Shown one piece after another: positions 21,162-32,098 of a stretch of DNA of 64,000 bases. The notes under the pieces are model-generated. The model made no database searches and was not told the origin of the DNA. It saw only the letters and a program-made list of their open reading frames with translations. The DNA is from Neoscytalidium dimidiatum (Eukaryota; Ascomycota; Dothideomycetes; Botryosphaeriales; Botryosphaeriaceae). Position numbers and translations under genes: made by a program. The stretch spans positions 3,224,001 through 3,288,000 of the forward strand of contig CM074703.1 in assembly GCA_037367355.1 (NCBI GenBank). The letters are read 5' to 3'. Position 1 is the stretch's first letter, and each line of letters begins with the position of its first letter.

Positions 21162-22217
21162 ATGCCACTCACAATCGATCCACCCCTCCTCAACTCCGCC
21201 AACCCATGGGCAACCGACCTCTCGCACCTCCGCCCGCTCTACGCCTCCCCCTACACCGGCGCCATCACAACGCGCACCAGCCTCCTCCACGGCTTCCCCC
21301 ACAACGACGCCACCAACCAATACACCTTCTTCTCGCCCACGACCCAGCAGCCCGTCCCGGGCGGCGCGCCCAACCCGACCCCGGCCGCCACGCCGCCCAC
21401 CCACGCCGCCAGCCTCAACACGCTCGGCTACAGCCCGCTCCCGCTGCGCGCCTACCTCTCCTTCGCCTCCGCCCTCTCCGCCGAGGCCTCCCGCCCGGGC
21501 TCGCCGCTCCGCGCCGACAAGCCCATCATCCTCTCCGTCACCGGCACCCCCGCCGAGGTCGCCGAGTGCTACCGGCAGGTCGCCGCGCACGCCCGCGCCG
21601 TGTGCATGCCGCTCGCCCTCGAGCTCAACCTCTCCTGCCCCAACATCCCGCACAAGCCGCCGCCCGCCTACGCCCGCGCCGCGCTCGTCGAGTACCTACG
21701 CGCGCTGGCGGCCGTCGTCGACGACGAGGAGGAGGAGGAGAAGGGGCCCAGCCGCGTGCCCGTCGGCGTCAAGGTGCCGCCCTACACGCACGCGGGCATG
21801 TTCGCCGAGTTCGTCGGCGCCCTGCGCGCGGTGCGGCCGTGCCCCGTGGCGTTCGTGACGGCGGTGAACACGCTGGCGCCGGCGCTGGTGGTTCGGGACG
21901 CGGCGGGCTTGGAGCCCGCGTTGGGCAGCGCGAGCGGGTCGGGCCTGGGCGGCATGGCGGGCGCGCCGCTGCACCCGTTGGCGTTGGGCAACGTGCTGAG
22001 CTTGAGGGAGGCGCTGGCGGGGGAGGAGGAGGAGGAGGAGGAGGACGGGCTGCGGGATGTGTTGCTGATTGGGGTCGGGGGCGTGGAGGATGCGGATGGG
22101 TTTAGGAGGATGAGGGGGGTGGGCGCCGGGGCTGTGGGCGTGGGGACGGCGCTGGGGAGGTTCGGGGTGGATGTGTTTGAGAAGATTTGGAAGGGCGTGG
22201 ATGTGGCGAAGCTGTGA
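21162..22217 (+). CDS. Class 1A dihydroorotate dehydrogenase family protein
   Basis: A single-exon protein of 351 residues. The family oxidises dihydroorotate to orotate in pyrimidine synthesis, using FMN; class 1A enzymes are cytosolic and pass electrons to fumarate. NLSCPNIPHKP (about residues 155-165) carries the Cys that acts as base in class 1 enzymes; class 2 uses Ser. FMN and phosphate contacts are suggested by VPVGVKVPPY, FVTAVNT, GLGGMAGAPLHPLALGN and IGVGGVEDADGF...GAGAVGVGTAL. No mitochondrial presequence or membrane segment is seen, consistent with class 1A. Two acidic runs (DDEEEEEK and EEEEEEED) encoded by GAG repeats enlarge surface loops and make it longer than the roughly 310-residue norm. 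The start ATG has ACA just before it. Near residue 36 TTRTS replaces the usual Lys-containing FMN loop, so the substrate might differ. Convergent with the next gene, 180 bp apart. Confidence 0.88.
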   Translation: MPLTIDPPLLNSANPWATDLSHLRPLYASPYTGAITTRTSLLHGFPHNDATNQYTFFSPTTQQPVPGGAPNPTPAATPPTHAASLNTLGYSPLPLRAYLSFASALSAEASRPGSPLRADKPIILSVTGTPAEVAECYRQVAAHARAVCMPLALELNLSCPNIPHKPPPAYARAALVEYLRALAAVVDDEEEEEKGPSRVPVGVKVPPYTHAGMFAEFVGALRAVRPCPVAFVTAVNTLAPALVVRDAAGLEPALGSASGSGLGGMAGAPLHPLALGNVLSLREALAGEEEEEEEDGLRDVLLIGVGGVEDADGFRRMRGVGAGAVGVGTALGRFGVDVFEKIWKGVDVAKL

Positions 22218-22397
22218 GGGGGTGACGAGGGAGGAAGCGGAGAGCGAACGTGGCTTGACATTACATAAGAGGTGATTATCAACTACATCGTATACTGCTG
22301 ATGGTGCTGTCGCAGCGCTGACTAAATGGCAGGATTATGCACATACTTTTCCCACGCGACTGGCCCTCTGAGGACGCGTCCTGCTTTCATGCACGCG

Positions 22398-23460
22398 TTA
22401 CAACTCCCATCCTTCAAGGGCAGCCTCGTCTGTGTATACCGTGAGATCCTGTATATGAACGAACCTCGTTCCTCCCCTGCCAAATTGGCCGATGGTGATG
22501 TTCAACAGCATCTCCGAATTCGCGCTGTGCCTATCGGGGAACCGCTTGTCGAGGACCTCGTACAGCTCATCAGGGGTGTAGTAATCCGGGCCCTTCGCCT
22601 CGATCTCGCTCTGCCAGAAACCCAAGTACTCCCGCGTGTACTCCAGGTCCGCCGTACCCACCCACGACCCGTTGTTCAGCGCGTGGCCCGGCACGACGAC
22701 CTCCGGCTCCAGCGTGGCCAGGAAATCGAGCGTCGAGATCCAGGAAGCGGTCAGCGCGGGCGTCAGCATGTCGGCCATGTACGGGTGGATGGCGCTGCCG
22801 AAGACGGTGTCGCCGGCGATGATGGTGCGCGTGCTGGGCAGCCAGAAGATGGTCTCGTCGATGGTGTCGCCGGTCAGGGGCTGGATGAGGTGGACCGGCT
22901 GATCGCTGTCGCCGGGGAGCGCGAAGAAGGTGAAGTTGTAGGGCGTCGGAACCGTTGCGTTGCTGACGACGTCGGAGGGGCCGACGATGGGGCCCCAGTA
23001 GGCAACCTGACGGTTGGAAACAGGACGATCAGCGACTCTGCCCCGGGTGAGTAGGAGGAGCCTGGCATATGCGACTTACCTTTGCAGGGGCTTCGATCGC
23101 GATGCCGCGCACGGATTCAGGGCTGGCGTAGTACGTTGCATTGGGGAAGGCGTCCAGGACGATGCGTGCACTGAGGTAATGGTCGGGGTGGTTGTGAGTT
23201 GTGAAAGCCGACACAATTGGCTTGTCCGTCTTGGTTTTGACCCAGGCAATGAGGTCTTTGGCGCTCGATATGGTGAGCGGAAGGTCGATAATTGCAGCTG
23301 CTTCGGAGCCGATGATCAGGGAAGAGACGGCGTCGAGGGAGGCACCATGGTTGATGAAAGTCTCAACACGGAGAGGCTCTTTGGCGGTGGTGTTGGTGCT
23401 CCATGGAAGAGCGCACGCACCGCTCAGGAGCACGGCGGAAGTGAAGAGGGAAGAGAGCAT
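22398..23460 (-). CDS. Secreted metallo-beta-lactamase-fold hydrolase
   Basis: Two exons on the minus strand: 23460-23080 and 23006-22398, with a 73-bp intron (23007-23079, GTAAGT...CAG) in phase 0; about 329 residues. I chose the ATG at 23460 because MLSSLFTSAVLLSGACALP is a clean signal peptide; an in-frame ATG ten codons upstream (23490) is possible. The metal-binding motif THNHPDHYLSAR corresponds to HxHxDH, with later ligands plausible in IIAGDTVFG and VVVPGHA. Several N-x-S/T sites suggest glycosylation. The family includes lactonases, thioesterases and other hydrolases; the sequence does not say which substrate is used. Without the intron the first exon would read into a short nonsense tail, and the spliced product restores VAYWGPIVG. 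Confidence 0.85.
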
Positions 23461-25072
23461 AGTGGTTGGAGTGTGTATGCGAAAGGCCACGAGTTTTCGA
23501 AGCTGATGACCGAAGTATGGACTGAAACAAACACGCGGCTCAATTCTATATATTTCTCATTTCGAGGCTCTTACTTGCGGCTCTTTCTTCTGGCAAAGTC
23601 GATGGGGTTCGCTGGGGTGTTGAATTCCGTGGGCTTACACAGCTCGTACGGCAGTATTCCGGTGGCTTGATAATTCTCCCGGGGGGCGTGCTGTCCTTGC
23701 GCTAAAAACATCCGGAAGGTGTTACTCTTGGCATACTTCATTCAGTCCAAATTCGAATAGCGAATCCGATTGCCTCTAATGCTCAATTCCGCGTCTTTGT
23801 CAGGCATGGTCCGTGAGCAACCTCAAAGTTCTCCACAATACATAAATGTTTGGGCCCGAATTTTGTAAGGCAACGCATCCCATCGGGGGATGATTAAAAA
23901 TGGCACGAATTATACTAATCGTTGATGGACATCTAAGACGTGCTAGTGCTGGGGACAAGGTGCAATAGGACCTAATTGAAATCTTATGGCGCGTGTCGTA
24001 CGATATTGGTCGTCGACAGTGAACATGCAAGGAGAGGCTATATGGAGCCGCTGCGTTTATCCATAATGTAGGCTTTTACTTCCCTAGAGATCAGGCTCAT
24101 TGATGTCTCACTCATTTACGTCTTCATCGTGTTCCATGCAAAAAGTATCCCGTATCGTTTCTCCGAGCCTTTACAGAGCTAGAGACGCTGAAATAGTAGA
24201 GTATGGAAGAATGCACTAGTTCCATGTGCGCAGCTGACATAATCTAGAAGTACGATATTCTTGTTGCAGACGATGTATAGCCTGATTGATGCGCAAGTCT
24301 CTTGGCATGTGCTTCAGTTCCGGTCATGGCAGACGCCTTGCGGTGCCGAGGAACAATCCACGACTGCAAATAGTTCATCGAATTAGCAGAGCGCCAAACA
24401 AAATTTGCTCAGGACTTCTTGCCCGAGGAAGTGACCGATGACCAGCTCGCGCAAGCTCACCGCGGAGTCAAGCACGCAACCAATGACGTCTCTGGCGTGG
24501 ATACCGGCCACTAGACTGTCATATGAATGTTGCTAGAGCAATGGGTGCTAAGTGGCGTGCTATGAGTACGAATTCGCTACTTCACACGCGTAAAGTCTGT
24601 GCACACAGCAGAAAACGTCGTCACCTCGTGCCGCCGTGTCGTAGCTTCCGACCTACCTCGAGAAAAGTCTCTCCAAGACCTAGCACCAAAGTCAAAGCAA
24701 ACATGATATCTTAATGATTTCGTTAAAAGCAGACCGTCGCAGGAAGCCCTCGCTCGATTCAGGACCTCCTTAAAGAATGCTGTATCGTGCAAATCCTCGC
24801 GCAAAAGTAGCTATAAGGACTCTTCAAACTTCATCTACGATGGATTACATACCGCGGGATCTAAAATTTACCCAGTCTATAGACACATCTCCAATGACTC
24901 CTTGGCACACATGAGACGGGCGACCAACCACAAAGACAAGCGCCCGAGACATGTCGAGTATCCCAATCAAACGCCCTTCTCGCAACCAAGATCCTCAAAT
25001 AATTATCATCTAGAAAGGAGAGATCAATCCGAAAATATGAGGCGTGGCGGAACGCACAAGGCGGATCCCAGC
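23461..25072. other. Intergenic, no gene recognised
   Basis: 1.6 kb between the 5' end of the metallo-beta-lactamase-fold gene and the 3' end of the thioesterase gene. Only short frames occur, none resembling a known protein. Confidence 0.55.
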
Positions 25073-26269
25073 TCAGGGGTTGGGGGTGTAAATCTTGGCC
25101 ATTGACTAGACAAAAAAAAATCCCAATGTCAGCATCTCCAGTCAAAAACAAAGTCATCCTCAGATGGGACGGGAGGGGGAGAAAAAAAAAAAAACTTAGG
25201 AGCCCAAACTTACCGCCGCCTGTCTCGGCTCAATGAACAGGGCCTCGGCCTCATCCAGCAGCACGGCCTTCTCGCCCTTCGCCTCGTCCGCCAGCGTCTC
25301 CAGCCGGCCCTTGACCCACGCCTTGCGGCCCTCGACCTTGGTGGTCTCGGCGCGCAGCACGATGAACTGGCCGGCCTGGCACGGCGCCTTGTAGTTGATG
25401 GTCAGGCTGGCGGTCATGCCGATCTTGTTGGGCAGGGCGGGGAAGCAGCAGCGGGCGAGCCCCTCGTCCAGCAGCGTGGCCAGCAGGCCGCCGTGCACGA
25501 CGCCCGGGTGGCCGCACAGCGCGGGCCCGACGTAGTGGATCGACACCATGCGCGAGCCGTCGGGCGCCTGGAACACCAGCGGCGGCACGCCCAGCGTCTC
25601 GTCGCCCAGCAGCGTGCCCGCCGTCAGGTTGTTGTGCCGCAGCGCCGCGGGGATGCGCATGTGCGGCCGCGCCTCGCGCAGGCCCGCGTCCGCGCGCAGC
25701 GAGGCCACGAGCGGGTGCGCCTGCAGCTGCGCCTCCAGCTCGGCCGCGTGCGACGCCGGCTCCGGCTGCCACAGGGACAGCGTCTCCGCGTCGCTGGGCG
25801 GCGTGAGGAGCTCGTTCGCGACTTGTACGGCGGGCGCGGCGGACATGGTGGCGCCGAGGGTGAAGGAGAAGGCCGCGAGGAGGACGAAGCGGAGGATGCG
25901 GACGGGGAGGGAGCGGCGAGGGGTGGTGTCGGTGGGTTTTGGCGCTTCACCGAGGGTGGTGGGTGGTGGTGGTGGTGGTGGTGGTGATGATGATGGTGGG
26001 GTAGGGGTCGAGACTTCTATGCAAATGGGTTAATTGAGGGCGCGTTCTGGGATATTATTTTCCACGCTTGCGGTTTTGTTGGTGCCTGACGTACCGGCGA
26101 CAGTACTCTGGAGGCGAGCGTGCGCTCTCGGTGCGTTCTGGAGGGTGCGGAGGATGTGCAGGGAATTGTTTGGGCGGAAGAGGACCGGGTTTTGTGAGAT
26201 GCCGGGCCGAAGAAGAACAGAACGGATCGTACGCGCCGGGCAGATTGTTGAGCCACGAGGGATCGACAT
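25073..26269 (-). CDS. Mitochondrial hotdog-fold (PaaI-like) thioesterase, FMP10-like
   Basis: My three-exon model on the minus strand is 26269-26095, 26016-25214 and 25105-25073 (336 residues). Introns are 26017-26094 (GTACGT...TAG, with a CTCAATTAAC branch region) and 25106-25213 (GTAAGT...TAG); phases agree. The N-terminus MSIPRGSTICPARTIRS... is Arg-rich and ends ARLQSTVA, a typical mitochondrial presequence. A Ser/Pro run encoded by a GGT/CCA repeat follows, then one hydrophobic segment (VRILRFVLLAAFSFTLGAT). The 4HBT domain contains HPGVVHGGLLATLLDEGLA. This layout matches fungal mitochondrial-membrane thioesterase-family proteins such as FMP10 (family knowledge). The last exon adds only SMAKIYTPNP. 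The longest single frame (25196-25846) would miss the presequence and read through the last donor site. Confidence 0.8.
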
Positions 26270-27565
26270 ACGGACGTACGGGCTATCGCGAAAAGAAGAT
26301 CTGGAAAGGCGGTGGGAGGAGCGCCGGGGGGTGGCGGGCAGGACGTGGGTTTGCGCGCGCGCTGGGCGGCGGACTTCGATGTCGGAGGTCCGCCGAGGGT
26401 CCAGTACCTCGGCAGAATTGCCCGATGCGATTGGTTGGGGTACTGCTACCCAGTGCTTCCCGACTGTTCAACAGGGCCAGGCACGGGGGCGTCTGCCGAG
26501 AATCCAGGGCACGGGGCTGGTGCCCTGACTAATCTTGGATGTGGAGCAGAAATTTGTAGAAGAAATGTTCCCTCGTGGTCGGCGATTAGTTTTTATGCTG
26601 GGTAAAATCCAACGTCAGCCTGTTATGGCACGGACCAGCCAAGCTGCCTAACCTTCTTTGGTAACCGGCTGTCTGCACCCTTGCATCTGCTGTATCTTAC
26701 TTGCGCTTGTCGTGACTCACTCTGCACGTCATTTTGCATCCTTTAATAGGTAGTTACTGATTTAAAAGAAAAAGAAAGTAAGAAAAAAGGGTGATCATGC
26801 AAGGTGGTGACGACGACAGCCATACTGGACGGTGCGAACTTGCTTGCTAAGAGGACTGCTCTGTGTCCGCGGCGAACCTTCGAGAGACGGAGGCCAAGGG
26901 TCGCCGCTGCGCCCGTACTGCGCAACGAGATATCGATGGGAGATCTTCCTCAGTAGCATGGAGAGAAGCAGTGGAGAAAGATGTTTGCAAAGCAGTCCTG
27001 TCAATGTGCTCCTTTAGAATGTCATCACGCATGACATAGCTGTAATCGGCTATTCTTACGCGCTGTGAGGGAGTGCAGTAGATTCTGGCATGCAGCAGAG
27101 TCAAAGGCACAGAATACTGATATACAGTCTGTGTGCTTAGCCTCTGGATGAACACAGACTGAGTTATGGGCGACTCACGGTTTAGGATCAAGTCTTTTGA
27201 CACCGAAAATCCTTCATGTGTCGATCATGGTTGTCAATCTTCACATTCGTAAACGTCGAATAACATAACAATATCGTGCATTCCTAAGCACATTAGGGAG
27301 TTCTCTATGCAAAGGCATCTAGCTAAAGTCTATAAGTCGGGTGACCATATGCAATATGCTACCTGCAGCAATCTCGCGGCCAAGTCGATGAATCTGCAGC
27401 TCAGCTGCCATCATCATGCCGCGAAGATTTCCGCAGATACAAGCAAATTCATGTCTGTGACGGTCAGTCCCGCCGCCCTACGCCACGTCATCGGAAAGAA
27501 AAAGAGCTGAAGAATCCAGAATTGAACATGTGCCGAAACCCATTCGTGCCGTAGGCCCGAGCCGA
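26270..27565. other. Intergenic, no gene recognised
   Basis: 1.3 kb holding the upstream region of the thioesterase gene and the 3' flank of the DDT/PHD gene. Overlapping GC-rich short frames near 26030-26600 are on the opposite strand of the thioesterase exon or its promoter and look like shadows. Confidence 0.55.
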
Positions 27566-30463
27566 TCACTGACCGGTGGAAGGACCAGAAGTGGCATTGC
27601 TGCCAACCTGCGCTGCAGGCGCAGCGACATGAGCAGCTGATGGAACGGAGGGTTCGGACGGCGGAGAACTTTCGGCAACCTCATTTTGCGAGCTCTCCGG
27701 AGTCTTCTTGCTGGGAGGAGTCAAGATAGGAGGATTGGCACTTGGTGCTAAGGAAGCTACTGGCGGAAGTACTGGAGCTTCCGAAAGAGCCTGGCTCGAG
27801 GGCGGTGCATTACCGTGCTTCTCTGGCGAAATGCCTGCCGATGGTTGAGGCAACAGTCGGGAGTTGCCATCCACAAAAGGAGAAGAATGATGCGGAGGAG
27901 GGGAAGACGATTGTTTGACTGGCGAGAATGCAGGGCGTTGGATCGGAGCTGGGGGAAAAGAGGTGCCTGGGCTAGAAAACGGTGCCGTCATGGGATAGCC
28001 ATTGCCCTGGTACGGTGATGATGCCGGGGGAGGCTTTGATGGCGATGCTGCGCCGTATCCAGATGACATCGGGCGCTTGTGATCAACAGGAACACTGGCT
28101 TTGGAAGGTGATCGGGCCCCAAAACCGGATGACGGAGAGCGTTGCTGGTCGTGCGCATTGGGTGCAGGGTTGTACGTAAGAGGCCTGCTAGGGGATGAAA
28201 TGACGGAAGGGTTAGGGTGTCCATTGGGCTGCCCTTGATAGGAATGATCTGGAGAGTATGATGACGGGTTCCAGTTTGGCGAGCCAGCCATTACGTGGGT
28301 TCCGGCCGAACCGCCGGCAGAGAAGCGTGGCGGCGAAATAGATTGGGCGTTCGCGGCTTGCAACTGATGCATGGGGGCATGCTGGGCTTGGGACGGCGTG
28401 CTATGCGCTGAGCCATATCCCGGACCTGAATTATGCATCCCGGGTGGACCTGAAGTTTGACCATGAGGCGACAGGCTAGGCCCGTTAAGGATACCATTAG
28501 CAACTGGAGGGTGTTGCTGATGCGGATGAGGTAGATGAGGTGGTCGAGCCTGTTGCGCTTTCTGAGGAATGGCACCGGTTGGCTTCTTGTTCTCAATTGG
28601 AGATAGAGCAGACGATGATGCATGAGAGCTGTCAGGCTTAGGAGAAGCAGAAGCTCCAACCTTGAACTTGAGCGGGGGCAGTTTGGGCCGTGCCGCTTCC
28701 TCGTCCTTGCGTTTGCAGTCGGAGCAGATAAAGTGAAAGTCATCTCGTTCTGCTTGCGCCTTGGCAATTCCGTGGCAAGCACTATGCTGCCAGACATTAC
28801 ATCTTTCACATGCAATACTGTGCGAGCCATCGTCCTATTGCCCCGTCAGTTTTTGTCTGCATGATCGGGTGCAGACCTCTTACCAAGTTCTCGCCGTGAA
28901 CACCGCAAACAGCGCAATCAAAGACCCAATTCTCCTCTTCTTGTGCCATTTCCTCCAGTTCTCTCTGGCGTCTCTCCATCTCCGCTTTGAGATGACGTTC
29001 AGACATGCGCGCTTCATTGCTCTCCGCCTTCTTGCTGTTCTCCTCCAGCCTCTTGAGCTCTTCCTCATGCAGAATGCGCCTAACTTCACGCTCTTTCAAC
29101 CGCTGCTCGCGCGTCATCATGCGTGATTCGCGTGCCTTCCGAATGTTAGTATAATGATCATACCGGTCGGCTGAGAGAGACACATACCTCTTCCATTTGC
29201 TTTTGCTTCTCCTGCTCCTTCTTCGCCATTTCGAGATCTGCCACACGTTTCCGTTCGGCCTCAAGAGCTGCCTCGTGTTCTTTTTGTTTCTCCAAACGGC
29301 CAGCGATCCGGCTTGAGCGCTTCGCATTTGCCATTTTCTCCATATTCTCCAATTCCCTCTGCTTCTTTAGGGCCTTTTGGCGTTGTTGCTCTGCCCTCTT
29401 CTCAATAATGGGGACAACATCTGCTTCTAGTCGCTTCACGAGGTCCTTCTCGTTGGGATCCCTACTCCTGCGAATAGAGTTCACGAAGCTTTGGTATTCT
29501 TCAAGAGTGACAGCAACACACTCCCATGTCATCCCGCCAAATGTGTCCTCTTCTTGAGCAGTGCTCTCTTGCTGTGTCTGTTCCTCCTGCTCTACATCAC
29601 TTTCCGGAGGTGTTGTTGATAGTCTTCGACGCTTACTCGCCCGCGTGCCCTTAGCCTTCCTAGGCTTTGGCTTCGCTTTCGACTTTGACTTCGGCGGAGG
29701 GTCGGCGGGCAAAGGGGGATCAGTGCGACGATATAGGCGATCATCATCGAGGACGAAGTAAGTGCGGTCCTCCTTGTCCCATCCGATGGGATCGACGCGC
29801 TGGTCGGCATTAGCGTGGCGCAAGAACGCAGCCCAGGGAAAGCACCCACCCAGTTTGTCTGCTCAACATCTTTTGTCTCGGGCATCTTCTCACGTATGCG
29901 ATCGGGATTATTCAAAGTCCACGTAGAAAGCTGCTGCAACACGCGCAGCTTCGTGAAGGTGTCCATCTCGTTGAATTTCTTGGGCTCTTCCTCGACTCCG
30001 AAGGGGTTGCGCTGGGGCGCCTTGGCGACATACTGGCGGCGCGCATATTCGTCGAAGAGGTCCAGCCTAAGGAAAGTCAGCGGACAGCGACAGGACGGGG
30101 GTTGCAACGTCCTCACGTCAAACCCTTGTGCGAGGATACGTATTTGAGAAGCGCCAGGCCAATCTGCGCAAGCTTTTCAGACGGAGTGGGCTTCAGGCAT
30201 TCTGCTTCCAGCTCCTACATCCAGTCAGCGTTGCTCGGCATTTAGATACGCGACGTGCAGGCCGGCTAAAGAGGAAGGCGGATGCTCACATCGACATCAA
30301 TATCCTCATCGATCTTCACGACAGAACCAAAGATATAAATGTATTGTACAAGGCTTGCAAATTCCCAAGTATTGCGCAGCTTCTGGAGCTTCGTGGGTTC
30401 CTGCGGCGGCGGGGGTTCCTCGTGCTCGACTTCCTGACGAGCGCGCTTCCTGGCAGCAGGCAT
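27566..30463 (-). CDS. DDT/WHIM/PHD-finger chromatin protein
   Basis: Six exons on the minus strand: 30463-30290, 30214-30117, 30066-29850, 29799-29188, 29135-28884 and 28834-27566 (873 residues). Introns are 75, 50, 50, 52 and 49 bp and all phases agree. The start MPAARKRARQE follows a good Kozak context (GGCACCATG). A DDT domain (about 33-110: NTWEFASLVQYIYIFGS ... LDLFDEYA) and a WHIM-type segment (about 162-190: NWRVDPIGWD...DDDRLYRRT) are the ISWI-binding modules of remodelling subunits. Basic KR-rich stretches and a long charged coiled coil (about 250-435) follow. The PHD finger (about 440-490) reads CAVCGVHGE...CERCNVWQHSAC...CSDC, a C4HC3 pattern. The last 370 residues are Ser/Pro/Gln-rich and probably disordered. 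It is probably a nuclear reader subunit of an ISWI-like remodeller. It is divergent from CCH1. Confidence 0.85.
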
Positions 30464-32098
30464 GGTGCCGTGCGGCGACGCGTTTGCGGTGGGCGCGAGG
30501 GGGGCAAACAACGCGATTGGCGTGCGATGCGACGGTTCGAGGTCGGGCAACGCGGAGGGGAAGTGGGAGGGTGCGCAGGCGGCCGCGCGAGGCACGATCG
30601 GCTCAGGTGGTGCAGCGGACGAGTGGTTCTCGAAGTTGTACCTGATGTCTTGAGAAATGAATTGGAGTCCGTCGTCACTTCGGACGCGGCGACGGGCTAG
30701 CGCTCTTGGCACAGCCGCCGCTTTCCCTTTCCGCCCGCAAGCGCGCGCACTCGGCGCCGGTGCCAGCATCCCTCGCTCAGTCCGCAAACGCACGTCTACT
30801 CTGTCGAAGCTATGTCAAAATTCACCTGCCGCAAGAGCACCGCTGTTGACAGCGTAGAGGGTGCTCTGTGCTGCCGTTTGAGATCACTCGTATGTGTCAT
30901 AGCGAGCGTTTGCTGATTTGCCCCTGCGTAAAAGCAAGCAAATGATGGCGCCGAGAAGCAATATGGGTGCGCAAACTCCGTCTCAGGCAGTTGTTTGATG
31001 CTGCAAACGCGCCCGAATCAAGGCTGCGCGACTCCGCGATGATGGCCGCCCGCGCGCAAGCACCGCGGCGACGCGCACATAACCACGCAGGCCGTAGGGC
31101 TGAAGCGGGATCTTCGCGGAGAGTGATCAAATAAGGCTGGTCCTTATCTCGTACCACGCCGCTGCAGAGTCATTGCGCGGGTGCGCGGCACAGCAACAGC
31201 TGACTGCGCGCGCGAAATGAGGGCTGTTGCTGGGATGGGCTCGTCGCGCGTCCATGGACCTGAGCCAGGCAGAGAGGCGCAGAGACACCTGGGCCTCAGG
31301 CAAACCGTCCACACACACTCGATGCTCTGGTTCCGCCCGACTCGGCAAAGTTCGTCCTTGCATGTCCAGGCCCATCATTTGCGGTTTCAGCTGGCGATGG
31401 AGACGCATGCCGTGCCTGCCGGGCGACGCCTCCACTGGCGACAGAGCGCATGCCGAGAGCCGTGGGAAGATTGGCACACAAATAGGGACACAGGCCCGCC
31501 CAGCAGCACGCTCGGCGGCCGAGCAAACGCAGCTTCGTGACGTCTCTGCTTTTCTTCTGGCTTCGCTGCAGCGCCTGGGGTGTCGACGCCGACGCGTGGC
31601 GGTGCTGCTAAAAATATTCGGTGCGTGCTGACGCTCTGGCCTTGGGTGGCTTGCTGCACAGGTAACGGGCGGTGGTCCCTGAACTGAGAGCTGCCCTGCC
31701 CGCCCGCTGCCCAGCCAGCCGTCTCTGCTTCGTCGGAAGCCAGGCCGTATTGTATGCACAATCCCGCGCCAAGCTGCTGCGATCGCCGTGCCCGCGACGA
31801 GACATTTCTCCCACACCTCGACCAACATCTCCTTCCCCCCGCCGACACGCGCGCCTGACTGCTGCGCTGCCCTCGCCTCCCTCCCAGCGCGCCGCCGAAC
31901 CCCCCCGTTTGCCCGCAACACCACGCTGCGGCGCACAGATCACCCGCGATCTGTGAAGCCCGCAGTGCTGTTTACCCCAGATTCGCGCATACCCGCTCCG
32001 CCGCCCGCCCAACCGGGTCCCGCTCGACCTCCAACACGCCTCAGTCCCGATGACGAATTGGTGCGCGTAGAGACTGAACGCTCCTGTCGCTCGTTACC
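30464..32098. other. Divergent promoter region between the PHD gene and CCH1
   Basis: 1.6 kb shared upstream region. GC-rich, with several long overlapping frames on both strands (for example 31127-31936 minus and 31227-31631 plus) that are mutually incompatible, low-complexity and unlike known proteins; I treat them as chance frames. The CCH1-proximal 300 bp is pyrimidine-rich, as expected for a leader. Confidence 0.55.

Noticed and set aside
20836..21858. Long Pro/Ser/Arg-rich frames overlapping the dihydroorotate dehydrogenase
   Set aside because: They are shadow frames of a very GC-rich gene; only the frame at 21162-22217 has family motifs.
31127..31936. 269-codon minus-strand frame between the PHD gene and CCH1
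   Set aside because: Arg/Ala/Ser-rich, overlapping other frames of similar length on both strands, with no domain; probably a GC-rich chance frame in a promoter.
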